Source: Candidatus Aenigmatarchaeota archaeon (GTDB lineage Archaea > Aenigmatarchaeota > Aenigmatarchaeia > CG10238-14 > SCSR01). Taken from it: a stretch of DNA of 47,473 nt. Where the stretch lies: NCBI GenBank assembly GCA_016187405.1, contig JACPJS010000004.1:1-47473 (forward strand). The letters are read 5' to 3'. Position numbers and translations under genes: made by a program. How positions within the stretch are numbered: the stretch's first letter is position 1; each line of letters opens with the position of its first letter. The notes under the pieces are model-generated. The model did not search any database and had not been told where the DNA came from. It was given only the letters and a program-made list of their open reading frames with translations. Below, one piece after another: positions 23,322 through 32,172 of this stretch.

Positions 23322-24095
23322 ATGGTGGTAGCAACTCAAGAGTTTCAATATCAAAAAGTTCCACAAATAGGACTATACGTAGCTGCAACCAAAGCTTTAG
23401 ATGAAACAGGAAGACCGCTTGAAACAGGAAAACCACTAGTTGGAATAAAATGGTATCCTACTAAAGAATGGGTTCAACATGCAGGATTAATTCTGCCAAC
23501 ATCAAACCAATGGTCTATATCAAGAGATTATTTTCAAATAGCCCACCCTGAAATAGCGGACGACATGAGTACTAGTCCAGCAGAATGGACTGATTCACTG
23601 CTTGCACATCCAAGAGATGGGAAATACGCATCAAATCTAAACAATTCAAGAATTCCAGCCAAATGTAAATACATACTATTGATTGAAGGATCGACTGTGA
23701 TCCTAGATAAAAAACGAGGTTACGTTGTTGACGGTGGAGAAGTGACAGAACTGCCAAACTTTCCAAAGAAATCAGATTATCCAGAACAACCTATTCCAGA
23801 ATTGGGACTGATTGAAGGAGTTTACTTGATAAATTCAGATTTCAGTTCTGAGGAAGGTCTAAGACCTGTCGTTCGTGGGCGTAACTGGGGTGGCCCCATT
23901 GAACATTTGGACGCGATTGCGCTCAGTAGACCTTCAGTTTCAGATCTGAATATTGGCTTCCGTCCGGCACACAGAAGACTGGTCGAAACAGAACCTGAAA
24001 ATGATCAAGACTTTGTTAGAGTTCCTCGAAGTGAATACGAAAGTTTGCTAGGAGACTCTGTAGCATTGAAAAAGGTTGGACAAACTTTAGGTTAA
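23322..24095 (+). CDS. Hypothetical protein
   Basis: This 257-aa soluble, Pro-rich protein is not recognised. Its beta-rich pattern and a short helical end (RVPRSEYESLLGDSVALKKVG) are all that can be seen. It has no signal peptide or membrane helix. A TTTAAG/TATACTTTAAT promoter lies in the 96-bp gap shared with nre. Coding character looks genuine (even codon use, no internal repeats). Confidence 0.55.
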   Translation: MVVATQEFQYQKVPQIGLYVAATKALDETGRPLETGKPLVGIKWYPTKEWVQHAGLILPTSNQWSISRDYFQIAHPEIADDMSTSPAEWTDSLLAHPRDGKYASNLNNSRIPAKCKYILLIEGSTVILDKKRGYVVDGGEVTELPNFPKKSDYPEQPIPELGLIEGVYLINSDFSSEEGLRPVVRGRNWGGPIEHLDAIALSRPSVSDLNIGFRPAHRRLVETEPENDQDFVRVPRSEYESLLGDSVALKKVGQTLG

Positions 24096-24157
24096 ACAAT
24101 AATTATTTAGCGATGAAATACTACCCTATAAAAATTCCTGTGTACATAGTAAATATT

Positions 24158-25552
24158 ATGAAAGCTATAATGGGTTTGGAAATACACGTTCACCTACTAA
24201 GTGAGACCAAACTATTCTGCAGTACGTCTACCGATTATGAAAACAAGGAACCGAATGAGAACACTTGTCCGATATGTCTGGGATTCCCAGGTTCCAAGCC
24301 GCAGTTCAACAAGAAGATACTCGAATATGCATTGATGGTATCAAAAGCATTGAATTGTGAAATATCACCGGAGATGTTCTTCTCAAGGAAATCTTATTTC
24401 TATCCAGACATGCCGAAGAACTTTCAAATCACACAATATGAAATCCCAATCGCAAAGAACGGGCATTTGATAGTAGGCAACAAGAAAATCCGAATAAGGC
24501 GTGTGCAGATTGAGGAAGATCCTGCAAAGATTGTTCATGTCGGCGGTGGCATTACGAATGCACAATATACGTTGATAGATTACAATCGTTCTGGTGCGCC
24601 GATGGTGGAGATAGTTACAGAACCTGATTTTGAGAACACTCAACAAGTTAGAGAATATTTATCCAAACTACAATCTATACTGGAACATCTTGAGGTTTAC
24701 GATTCTGGTAAGGAAGCGTCATTGAGAGTCGATGCAAATGTTTCGATTGAAGGAAGCAAGAGGGTTGAAGTCAAGAACATTACAGGATTTGTGAATGTCG
24801 AAAAGGCGTTGAACTATGAAGTCATTCGACAGAAGAATCTTTTGCAGATGGGAATAAAAATTGAACAGGAAACAAGACATTTTGACGAGACTACAAAAAC
24901 AACCGCATCATTGAGAAAGAAAGAAACTGAAGATGACTATGGATATATTTTCGAACCTGACTTACCAAGATTTACAATTTCTTCCGCGACGATCAAATCA
25001 ATAGAAAAACTTATGCCAGAGCTTCCGGATGCGAGAGTTGCAAGATTCGTGAAGAAATACAAAATAGCAGAGAACCAAGCACAAGTTCTCGTTTATGGGG
25101 ACAAGGCACTAGCTGATTTCTTTGAAGACTGTGTTATGGATTTCAAGAAGCCAGAATTCGTCTCACGATGGATAATTACCGATTTGTTGAAGATATTGAA
25201 CTGGAATAGTCTGACGATAAGAAAATCCAAATTAACCCCAAAGAATTTTATAGAATTTCTGAGAGCAATGGGCAAAGGAGAAATAACAGAGAGATTAGGT
25301 AAAGAGTTAATAAAAGAATTAGTACCTACAGGAAAATCCGTAAAGGAATTAATGAAAGAGAAAAAGGTTCCACAGAAAATTGATTTGAAGTCCGTAGTGA
25401 ATGAAGTGATAAAAGAAAATAAGAAAGCTGTTGATGATTACAAATCTGGAAATGAGAAAGCATTACAATTCTTAATAGGACAAGTGTTGAGAAAAACGAA
25501 GTCTGCTGCAGATCCGAACAAGATTAAGGAACTATTGACGAAGATGCTATAA
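24158..25552 (+). CDS. gatB: Asp/Glu-tRNA amidotransferase subunit B
   Basis: This 464-aa GatB binds the misacylated tRNA and activates the side chain with ATP. The cradle domain starts MGLEIHVHLLSETKLFC, with the zinc-site region NTCPICLGFPG and the hallmark DSGKEASLRVDANVSI. The C-terminal GatB/YqeY tail reaches the end (LIGQVLRKTKSAADPNKIKELL). The frame opens at 24113, but a TATA-like CCTATAAAAATT (about 24125-24134) lies inside that extension and the family starts at MKAIMGLE, so I use 24158. The end overlaps the convergent LysM gene by 6 bases. Confidence 0.93.
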   Translation: MKAIMGLEIHVHLLSETKLFCSTSTDYENKEPNENTCPICLGFPGSKPQFNKKILEYALMVSKALNCEISPEMFFSRKSYFYPDMPKNFQITQYEIPIAKNGHLIVGNKKIRIRRVQIEEDPAKIVHVGGGITNAQYTLIDYNRSGAPMVEIVTEPDFENTQQVREYLSKLQSILEHLEVYDSGKEASLRVDANVSIEGSKRVEVKNITGFVNVEKALNYEVIRQKNLLQMGIKIEQETRHFDETTKTTASLRKKETEDDYGYIFEPDLPRFTISSATIKSIEKLMPELPDARVARFVKKYKIAENQAQVLVYGDKALADFFEDCVMDFKKPEFVSRWIITDLLKILNWNSLTIRKSKLTPKNFIEFLRAMGKGEITERLGKELIKELVPTGKSVKELMKEKKVPQKIDLKSVVNEVIKENKKAVDDYKSGNEKALQFLIGQVLRKTKSAADPNKIKELLTKML

Positions 25553-26449
25553 AAGTTTTGGCATGTAGTTCAAAAATTGTTCTAGATTTCTTAGAGTCAG
25601 TTGAACTTTGTCAGGGTCCGATAAAACTCCTGCAAGTCTATAAACTTCATGAGCTACAGTAGTAATTGTTGTCGCTACTACACCCACTTCTGCAATCCTT
25701 TCTCCTCTTCCGTTAGAAAACAAACGCCTAAGACCTTTCCCTATGCAGAATATACTTCCAATTAATGCAGCACCGATAAGTGCACCGTATAGTGCATAAT
25801 TGATATCGTAAGTTGTAACTTGCACAGGGTATGGAAAATGTTCAGTACCTGCAGGTACAGGTTTTGTACCTACAAGTTCCCTAACCAAATAAAATGGTTC
25901 CTTATCCGTAACAGGCACTCTCACACTTACAGTTTTTGGCACTTCTGGTAGAATCAAAGGCCTTCCAGGGTATATCTCATCACCCAATATACCATCTGGC
26001 GCATTTACAACCCTACCGTTTACGACAGATTTTGTGTCAAGTACAATTTCAGGATTTGCTTTAACGTTCGGGGTATAAGTTGCAATTACATTGACTTGTT
26101 TTGCAGTTTCCTGATCAGTCTTTAAATCAAGATAGCGTTCTTCCGTAATCCGCCAAAGAGTCTGATTTGGTCGTATTGTTATATTTTCATCTTTTTTTAC
26201 AGTTTGTGGAACAAAGATTTCTCCATGTTTATCCTCAAACTTATAACCAACAATTAATCCTGGGCCGGTATATTCCAAAGGTTTCACCACGGTCGTGTCG
26301 CTATATACAGATTCTTCTCTTGTCGTAGGTCTTTCACCGTCTCTAGTCTCAGTGCGATACCCTTCAGAAGCTGCATATCCTATTATACCACCGACTCCCG
26401 CACCAGCAGAAATACTAGCCACATTAACAGCAGCTTTAATCAGTTTCAT
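25547..26449 (-). CDS. Membrane protein with LysM-like extracellular domain
   Basis: This 300-aa protein has an N-terminal Gly/Ala-rich helix (residues 5-27, with GAGVGGIIGYA) and a second membrane helix (about 218-238). Between them, ITIRPNQTLWRITEERY...YTPNVKANPEI...DEIYPGRPLILPE (about 90-190) resembles a LysM repeat (TVxxGDTLWxIA ... GxxLxIP). LysM domains bind N-acetylglucosamine glycans, so it may hold the envelope to surface sugars. The middle is stretched relative to canonical LysM, so this is tentative. Confidence 0.6.
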   Translation of the reverse strand: MKLIKAAVNVASISAGAGVGGIIGYAASEGYRTETRDGERPTTREESVYSDTTVVKPLEYTGPGLIVGYKFEDKHGEIFVPQTVKKDENITIRPNQTLWRITEERYLDLKTDQETAKQVNVIATYTPNVKANPEIVLDTKSVVNGRVVNAPDGILGDEIYPGRPLILPEVPKTVSVRVPVTDKEPFYLVRELVGTKPVPAGTEHFPYPVQVTTYDINYALYGALIGAALIGSIFCIGKGLRRLFSNGRGERIAEVGVVATTITTVAHEVYRLAGVLSDPDKVQLTLRNLEQFLNYMPKLL

Positions 26450-26575
26450 TAAAAATCAATGATAGTATAGTAATCCAGTAATTATTTATCCTTGAACAAG
26501 GTTTAGACAGTATTTAAACTTTTTTTAAAAGAATTTCCAAAAGCTATTTAAGTTTCTTTCAGATATTCTATTAAT

Positions 26576-26661
26576 GCCTCATTAGCTCAGTAGGTAGAGC
26601 AGCACGCTGTTAAGTTTCTGCAGATACGTGAAGGTCCGCGGTTCGAGTCCGCGATGGGGCG
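26576..26661 (+). tRNA. tRNA-Asn (GTT) with 13-nt intron
   Basis: Acceptor GCCTCAT/ATGGGGC, D-stem GCTC/GAGC, anticodon stem GCACG/CGTGA (27-43 is a G-A mismatch), T-arm CGCGG-TTCGAGT-CCGCG, discriminator G. The loop reads CTGTTA-A after splicing, anticodon GTT. The intron is between 37 and 38. A TATTTAAG box lies about 28 bases upstream. This is the tRNA that the linked AspRS and GatCAB would charge with Asn by the indirect route. Confidence 0.9.
26613..26625 (+). other. 13-nt tRNA-Asn intron (position 37/38)
   Basis: The intron is AGTTTCTGCAGAT. A bulge-helix-loop motif forms: anticodon-loop CTGT pairs with intron GCAG, the 5' bulge is TA^A, the 3' bulge AT^A, and only six bases close the hairpin. 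It is close to the smallest intron that can still form the splicing helix. Confidence 0.82.
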
Positions 26662-27291
26662 CTATTTACTAATCACGTACAAGTCAACTTCAATCTCTTT
26701 CTTTGGCTTGTCATGGAACTTGAACATATGCTGAATAGGAAACTTGTACGGAATGATTTTTTCCACTTGTCCTCCACGATCCTCTATGAATTTCGTCAGG
26801 AACTGAACAGTTTTTTCATAACCATCCTTGTGCAACGAATAGATTTTATTTCCACATTCCAATGCCTTTTCTAAAAATATTCTATCGGCATGTTCTTTCT
26901 GTATTCCAAATGGCGGATTTTGTATTACAGTGTCACATTTACCAGAGAATTTCTTCAGATCAGATTTGATAAACTTGATTGAACCCTTCACAGCAATATT
27001 GTTCGTTATAATGAATTCCATGTTTTGTTCTGCGACATTAAGGACTTGATCGTCTATGTCAACTGCAATCACTTCCTTTGCCCCGAGTATTAGTGCACCT
27101 ATGGCAAGTCTACCACTGCCACATCCAAGATCGTACACAACCTTACCTTCAATGTCACCAGACATATATGCCTGATGCAGTATATCAGCAGCGAGTTCTC
27201 CTGGAATTGTATACTGTTCCAATGATGGCTTAGGAGTTTCTATTTGTTTCAGTTTAGAAAGAGTTATCTCGAGCTGTTTCTTGGAATGCAT
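26662..27291 (-). CDS. METTL5-like RNA adenine N6-methyltransferase
   Basis: This 209-aa class I methyltransferase has motif I VVYDLGCGSGRLAIGA (about residues 51-66), an acidic AVDID strand and the catalytic NPPFG motif (about 125-129), characteristic of N6-adenine methylation. Length and the TIPGELAADIL lead-in match the archaeal METTL5/COG2263 family; human METTL5 methylates 18S rRNA. rRNA is the likely substrate here. Its stop is immediately next to the tRNA-Asn 3' end on the other strand. Confidence 0.82.
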   Translation of the reverse strand: MHSKKQLEITLSKLKQIETPKPSLEQYTIPGELAADILHQAYMSGDIEGKVVYDLGCGSGRLAIGALILGAKEVIAVDIDDQVLNVAEQNMEFIITNNIAVKGSIKFIKSDLKKFSGKCDTVIQNPPFGIQKEHADRIFLEKALECGNKIYSLHKDGYEKTVQFLTKFIEDRGGQVEKIIPYKFPIQHMFKFHDKPKKEIEVDLYVISK

Positions 27292-27313
27292 AATTATTGA
27301 TTGGATTGGATAT

Positions 27314-28591
27314 TTATTTTCTTGAATTGATAGCCAGTCTCAATGAACTTTCCATAAACATTGCACCATCTCTCATAAAGTATACATTATGTTCATCAAC
27401 CACTTTACCATGTTCATCAACAACACCCTCTTTATAAAAAACTTCTTCCATCGTTATAATTTCTAATGGAATTCCATGCGAATACAAAATAGGATTGACG
27501 AACTCACCATGACGCAATAGAACTTGTAGAAGTGGAAAAGTCGCTGGTAAACTGAATAGATATGTGCTATTTCCATATGCTGTACTAAGTGTGCCGTTTG
27601 TCCCAGCCCTATAAGTCGGTGTTCCTGAGAAGAAATCCCCTACATTAGCCAAAGTCTCTACATAAGGTCCGCCATCAGAGAAAACCCTACGATAATCCAC
27701 ACTTGTTATTCTTGAAATAACCGATGAGTTTACCCCCATATCAAGAATTGCAGGAGGCAGAATTCTATTCTTGACTTGACTCAAATCTATATCTTTTATC
27801 TGACTCAGGTCTATATTTTTAATATTGTTTATGTCTATTTTTTTAGGATCGATTTTAATATTTTTTATCTGACTCAAATCCATATTTTTGATCTCGTACA
27901 GGTCTACACAAGGGTATACCTGACTTAGTACATCCTTCTCCCATTCAATTCCATGAACAGGACTGTTTATCGTGACTATACTGTGGATTCTACCTTTCAG
28001 CTCAGGATATTGTGCAAGCGCATAAAGCGCAACTATACCGCCTTGACTATGTGTAATTAGATCGACTGGAGTTTTTGATTTCAGAATGAAATTTCTCAGA
28101 TTCTCAGCGCTACCACCATTACCATCAATAGATTTCATTGTTTCTAGAACATCGTATCTGTCTCCAGATAATCCTCCTGCTTGATAGTTGAAATAATAGA
28201 AATCGGAGCTGGTGTATTTCAGGTCTCTGGAAAGCCAAGTTGTAATTTCACTAAATGTATTTCTAGGATTTCCATCACACATTCCAGAAACGTAAACTAT
28301 TGGATTTCTTGTTGGAGATTGTGTCTGTCTGACTGTAGGTGAAGGTTCTGGCTGTGGAGTCGGAGTGTTAGTTTTTAAAATTGTTGGAGAAGGTGATTGT
28401 GTTCTCTGCACTGGAGTAGGTGCTACTGTCGGCTCTGATGTGCTTAGAGTTGTCGGAGAAGACTGTACACTCGAAATTTCTGGTTTATGTGTCTCAGGAT
28501 TGTATGTGGCATTCGATATGTCAATTGGTTGCTGGCATGCAGTTAGTGCGAGTGTTAATCCAAGTTCAAACAATTTCCTACGAATCGACAT
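27314..28591 (-). CDS. Lipoprotein lipase/esterase (alpha/beta hydrolase)
   Basis: This protein of about 425 aa has a lipobox (LALTAC) at its N-terminus, then a long Pro/Thr/Ser linker with repeated QTQSP/RTQSPSPT units, then an alpha/beta hydrolase domain. The nucleophile elbow is THSQGG, preceded by the PIVYVSGMCDGNP oxyanion loop. Inserted in the domain is a short repeat array (DLSQIKNI / DINNIKNI / DLSQIKDI). I use ATG 28591 because a TTTAAA promoter lies at about 28610-28620 and the longer frame begins with TTG. It is membrane-anchored, facing outward, and probably hydrolyses lipids or esters. Confidence 0.8.
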   Translation of the reverse strand: MSIRRKLFELGLTLALTACQQPIDISNATYNPETHKPEISSVQSSPTTLSTSEPTVAPTPVQRTQSPSPTILKTNTPTPQPEPSPTVRQTQSPTRNPIVYVSGMCDGNPRNTFSEITTWLSRDLKYTSSDFYYFNYQAGGLSGDRYDVLETMKSIDGNGGSAENLRNFILKSKTPVDLITHSQGGIVALYALAQYPELKGRIHSIVTINSPVHGIEWEKDVLSQVYPCVDLYEIKNMDLSQIKNIKIDPKKIDINNIKNIDLSQIKDIDLSQVKNRILPPAILDMGVNSSVISRITSVDYRRVFSDGGPYVETLANVGDFFSGTPTYRAGTNGTLSTAYGNSTYLFSLPATFPLLQVLLRHGEFVNPILYSHGIPLEIITMEEVFYKEGVVDEHGKVVDEHNVYFMRDGAMFMESSLRLAINSRK

Positions 28592-28615
28592 TAATTTTAT
28601 TTTGTAGAACAAAGT

Positions 28616-29176
28616 TTAAACTCTAATTACTAATGTACCAGTAAGAGTTTCTGTTGTTTGTTGTGGCAACATATCTGAATTATCCACTACATTATCAAAA
28701 ACTGATTGGTCGTATATATCAATGCCATACAGCTTTTCGAATAATCCTCTAGATTCTTCATCTTTCATTTGAATTAATCTCATCATTTCTTCTACAGTAA
28801 ATGGTTTTTGCGTTCGCGAAGAATATGCAATTCTTGCTCTAGTTTCAAGCCTCGCTGCTAAATAAATTCTAAATAAATCAGCCCCTTCGTATAACCATGG
28901 TAAAGTCCACGAGTCAAAAATAACATTATCTCTACTCCTCGCTATTTCTAGAATCGTTTCATCAGTTCGTCTATCAATGGTCGGATCACGTACTCTTCTT
29001 CCTGTCAACTCTCTACCTGATCGTAACCAATAGTGGACTTCATCTTGAGGTGAAACTCCTGCATACCGCAATAAAACTTCAGAACCACTTATATAATCTA
29101 GACCGAACCTTTCAGCTAATTTCTTGGCTTGGTATGTCTTTCCACTGGCAGTTAATCCTGCTATAGCCAATTTCAT
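28616..29176 (-). CDS. Cytidylate/adenylate kinase-like P-loop protein
   Basis: This 186-aa P-loop kinase starts MKLAIAGLTASGKTYQAKKL. GLTASGKT is the Walker A loop, followed by RFGLDYISGSEVLLRYAG, which resembles archaeal cytidylate kinase (AexLGLxxVSAGxxFRxxA). RIAYSSRTQKP looks like the LID region with Arg residues. The frame extends to 29209, but that N-terminus (MYLFFYYYPF) is atypical and the family starts at MKLAI, so I use 29176. The precise nucleotide is unproven; divergence from Cmk is considerable. Confidence 0.7.
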   Translation of the reverse strand: MKLAIAGLTASGKTYQAKKLAERFGLDYISGSEVLLRYAGVSPQDEVHYWLRSGRELTGRRVRDPTIDRRTDETILEIARSRDNVIFDSWTLPWLYEGADLFRIYLAARLETRARIAYSSRTQKPFTVEEMMRLIQMKDEESRGLFEKLYGIDIYDQSVFDNVVDNSDMLPQQTTETLTGTLVIRV

Positions 29177-29222
29177 GATGAAAGGATAATAATAAAAGAA
29201 TAAATACAACTTTAGTTTTCAT

Positions 29223-30152
29223 TCACGCTCTAACAGCCTGGTCCCAGTTCAACATAGGAATCTCGTATCTTTCAGTATCGTCTGTCCCGACACGTGGACA
29301 TGTGGTGTTGATAAGAAAATCCAATTTCAATCCAAGTATTTTCTCTTGTGTTAGCTCATCACCAGCAAGGATGTAAGCCTCTTTACCCATCTTCTCAAGA
29401 TGTTTCTTTATCGTATAAGGCAAGACTAACTGTCCTTTCTTCCACGTTACCAATATACCAACCTTCCTTGCATCTTTGAATAACGATTTGTTCCACGCGA
29501 TTATTTTGTGTATTCTCTTCTTCTCGTCATCGACATTCGTCAATTTCTTAGCTTCCACATCAACAGTCAACATAGGCTTGTCTGTATTCAAAACCAATCC
29601 TACGCCATAAAATTTCGCAGCGGATACCACAAGGAAAACATCAACCTTGCCTTCAATAACTTTCCCAGCTTTCAATCTGCATCCTAGAATCTGTCCAGGA
29701 TATTTCACACCCTCTACTTCTGCGATGAAAACTTTCTTTCCCTTACTCTCAAGATATTTCTTCACTTCAGGCAATTTATCCATATACTGTATGGAACCAA
29801 CCAATCCGATTTTCTTGTATTTGCCTATCTTGCCTAATTCTTTTTCGATAATAGGAACAGGATCCGAACCTATGAAATATTCCCAGTAAACAACTGGAAT
29901 CTCAGGTTTCACGCCAAAATCAACATGGCCAACATGGAGTATGACATCACATTTCATCCTCTTAGCTTCCATATCCCTCACATCGCATGCGCCATAAGTC
30001 CTTTCAACACATAGAACACATTCAAACCCTTCTTTCTCTAGAGATTTTGCAATCTCTTGTATCTCTTTGCTCTTCAATCCTTCTGGGAACTGGATGAACA
30101 CACGCTTTCCAGCTTTCTTTAGTTCACCTATGATGTGTTTCGGTATTTCCAT
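29223..30152 (-). CDS. dph2: Diphthamide synthase Dph2
   Basis: This 309-aa archaeal Dph2 is the non-canonical radical-SAM enzyme that makes the first C-C bond of diphthamide on elongation factor 2, using a [4Fe-4S] cluster. The three cluster Cys are C56 (ERTYGACD), C158 (GQILGCR) and C285 (INTTCPRVG), one per domain as expected. QFPEGL near the N-terminus is also conserved. It is divergent from the SWIM protein gene. Confidence 0.92.
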   Translation of the reverse strand: MEIPKHIIGELKKAGKRVFIQFPEGLKSKEIQEIAKSLEKEGFECVLCVERTYGACDVRDMEAKRMKCDVILHVGHVDFGVKPEIPVVYWEYFIGSDPVPIIEKELGKIGKYKKIGLVGSIQYMDKLPEVKKYLESKGKKVFIAEVEGVKYPGQILGCRLKAGKVIEGKVDVFLVVSAAKFYGVGLVLNTDKPMLTVDVEAKKLTNVDDEKKRIHKIIAWNKSLFKDARKVGILVTWKKGQLVLPYTIKKHLEKMGKEAYILAGDELTQEKILGLKLDFLINTTCPRVGTDDTERYEIPMLNWDQAVRA

Positions 30153-30186
30153 ATCAAAGTTAAGTTAGTGTCACGTATTTATAATT

Positions 30187-30426
30187 ATGGAAAAAGTTTC
30201 AAACGAAATCATGCGCAAAGCAAGAATGCTTTTAGAATTCGGCAAAGTGCAGAAAGACATCGATACCGAAAAGAGAACTTATTATACGGTTGAAGGAGAC
30301 TCCGAAACTCATTCAGTGATATACGACAAGATAAAAAAAGAATTCCTATGTGATTGCAAATGGTCTACACTGACGAATAAGAAATGCAGTCATATGTTTG
30401 CAGTAGAACTCAAAGGAATGGAGTAA
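30187..30426 (+). CDS. Small SWIM zinc-finger protein
   Basis: This 79-aa protein ends in a SWIM motif CxCx(n)CxH: CDCKWSTLTNKKCSHMFAV. It is a stand-alone SWIM domain of the type seen in many archaea, with likely DNA or protein binding. It is leaderless or nearly so, starting 34 bases from the divergent dph2 start. The partner is unknown. Confidence 0.75.
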   Translation: MEKVSNEIMRKARMLLEFGKVQKDIDTEKRTYYTVEGDSETHSVIYDKIKKEFLCDCKWSTLTNKKCSHMFAVELKGME

Positions 30427-30481
30427 AAATAAAATCAAAAATTAAAAAATCTAGATTTTGTTATTAGAAGAAATTTTTAAA

Positions 30482-30570
30482 TTATTTCTTCTTTTTCTTT
30501 GCCACCTTAGTTACACCTCCATGGTATATACCATTTGTAATAATTATTTGTTTTTCAGTACATATATAAT
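30482..30570 (-). other. Promoter, palindrome and possible 7-codon ORF
   Basis: The 181-bp gap between the SWIM gene and aspS has its own TATA (ATTATATATG, 30561-30570), a 14-bp perfect palindrome (ATGGTATATACCAT, 30521-30534) and a strong ribosome-binding site GGAGGTG (30514-30520). These lead to GTG-GCA-AAG-AAA-AAG-AAG-AAA-TAA (30482-30505), a peptide VAKKKKK. A 9-bp hairpin AGAAGAAAT/ATTTCTTCT (30466-30492) overlaps its end. It may be a micro-ORF or a short regulatory RNA. Confidence 0.35.
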
Positions 30571-30607
30571 TAATTCTTTCAGAAAATTTTGTTTAAAATG
30601 AAAATTT

Positions 30608-31921
30608 TTATGGAATTATTCTCTGAGTGTCTCTTGGAAACAAAGTTGACTCTCTTACATTCTCCAAATCCAAAAGTTTCATCACAAATCTTTCTATTCC
30701 AAGCGAGAATCCACCCATCGTAGGCACACCATATCTGAAAACTTCTGTGAACCATTTTAGAAATTCCAGATTCATTCCCTTTTCTTTCGCCTGAGAAATT
30801 AATTTGTCATATCTGTGTTCCCTCTGCCCACCAGAAGACAATTCTGTACCTCTGAATATCATATCAATGCTTCTTGCGTATCTCGGTTCATCGTCCACTC
30901 TCATGACATAGAATGGTTTTACTGCAGATGGGAATCTGTTTACAAAAAAGAATTCGCTTTTGAATTTTTCCTTCACATAATTTCCAAGAGCTTCTTCTGC
31001 TTCTCTGTTCATATCCTCGTCTTTGCCTATAGGTTTCCCAATTTCCTTCAAGATATCATAAATTTTTGGAAATTGTAATTCTGGAAATGGTGTTTTAGGT
31101 ATTGTAATAGTTTTTCCAAGTGTCTCCAACTGCTCAGCGCAATCTTTCTTTACTTTTTCAAGAGCATGGACGACCATACCTTCTTCAACCCTCATCACCT
31201 CATGTTCGTCTTCGATAAATGCAAGCTCTGCCGCGATTGTCCTGTGTTCAGTCATGTGTCTTATTGTATGGCTCTTTTCAGCTCTCCAACTCGGTCCCAT
31301 TTCAAATATCTTTTCGAACCCACCAGCTACTAACAATTCTCGATGTAGTTGTGGGTCTTGCCTGAGGAACACTTGTCTGTCAAAATAAACAACAGAGAAA
31401 ACCTCCGAACCACCTTCTGATATACCTCCTATCAATGATGGCGTGAAAACTTTCATGAATTTCTCGCTTGATAGATATTCGTCCATTGCTGTCATTAATC
31501 TCGATTCTATTTTGAAAATTGCAAGATTTTCTGGTGAACGCAAGTCGATTGATCTCCAGTCAAGTCTCGTATCCAAATGACTCTTGGTTACTTTTCTCGG
31601 ATCTATAGGAAGAGAGGTCTCTGCTTCACTCAATCGTACTATCTCTTTAGGAATGATTTCTATCTTGCTTTTCGTCTTTGCAGTTTCTTGAACAGTTCCT
31701 TTAACTGCTATAACGTCTTCACTGTGTAAATTTTCAATCTGCTTCATTATCTTGTAAGTCGCTTTTCCTTTTTGCACCGTTATCTGAACAAGCCCTTCAA
31801 AGTCTCTCAACAAAAGGAAATTTATCCCACCTAGAAGTCTTATGTCATGAATCCAACCAGATACTATAACATCCTTCCCAACCATCTTTTTCAATTCGTT
31901 CGTATAGTGAGTTCTTTTCAT
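30608..31921 (-). CDS. aspS: Aspartyl-tRNA synthetase (probably non-discriminating)
   Basis: This 437-aa class IIb synthetase has an N-terminal OB anticodon domain (GWIHDIRLLGG) and a catalytic domain with motif 2 (RAEKSHTIRHMTE) and motif 3 (GGFSLGIERFVM). In archaeal AspRS the residue after G-W-x is Trp in discriminating enzymes and His in those that also charge tRNA-Asn; here it is His (W-I-H). With GatCAB in the window this fits Asp-tRNA-Asn formation. After motif 2 the usual SIDSEMAF reads TIAAELAF, losing the conserved Asp, which is noteworthy. The next gene (31926) is 4 bases away. Confidence 0.92.
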   Translation of the reverse strand: MKRTHYTNELKKMVGKDVIVSGWIHDIRLLGGINFLLLRDFEGLVQITVQKGKATYKIMKQIENLHSEDVIAVKGTVQETAKTKSKIEIIPKEIVRLSEAETSLPIDPRKVTKSHLDTRLDWRSIDLRSPENLAIFKIESRLMTAMDEYLSSEKFMKVFTPSLIGGISEGGSEVFSVVYFDRQVFLRQDPQLHRELLVAGGFEKIFEMGPSWRAEKSHTIRHMTEHRTIAAELAFIEDEHEVMRVEEGMVVHALEKVKKDCAEQLETLGKTITIPKTPFPELQFPKIYDILKEIGKPIGKDEDMNREAEEALGNYVKEKFKSEFFFVNRFPSAVKPFYVMRVDDEPRYARSIDMIFRGTELSSGGQREHRYDKLISQAKEKGMNLEFLKWFTEVFRYGVPTMGGFSLGIERFVMKLLDLENVRESTLFPRDTQRIIP

Positions 31922-31925
31922 ATCA

Positions 31926-32168
31926 TCACTTTAGATTGTACACTAGTATCCATGCCACCAACCATACCAAGAAATATGTCACCGCTGTTGTTGTGAGGAA
32001 TACAGATGTTTTCTTTACTTCGATGAATTTTCTAGTTACAAAATAAGAAATCCCGTACAAAACCAGTGCAAGTCCAACTTCAATCATCGTATCAATATAT
32101 ACTGACACCAATGCAACCAACACTCCTAGGATAAAATAAATTATCGTCAATTTTCTGTCGTTATCCAT
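31926..32168 (-). CDS. Small membrane protein between rnhB and aspS
   Basis: This 80-aa protein has about three short membrane helices (residues 8-24, 30-46 and 57-76) and no recognised family. It is packed between rnhB (4-base gap) and aspS (4-base gap), so the three are one operon. Confidence 0.7.
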   Translation of the reverse strand: MDNDRKLTIIYFILGVLVALVSVYIDTMIEVGLALVLYGISYFVTRKFIEVKKTSVFLTTTAVTYFLVWLVAWILVYNLK

Positions 32169-32172
32169 GAAA

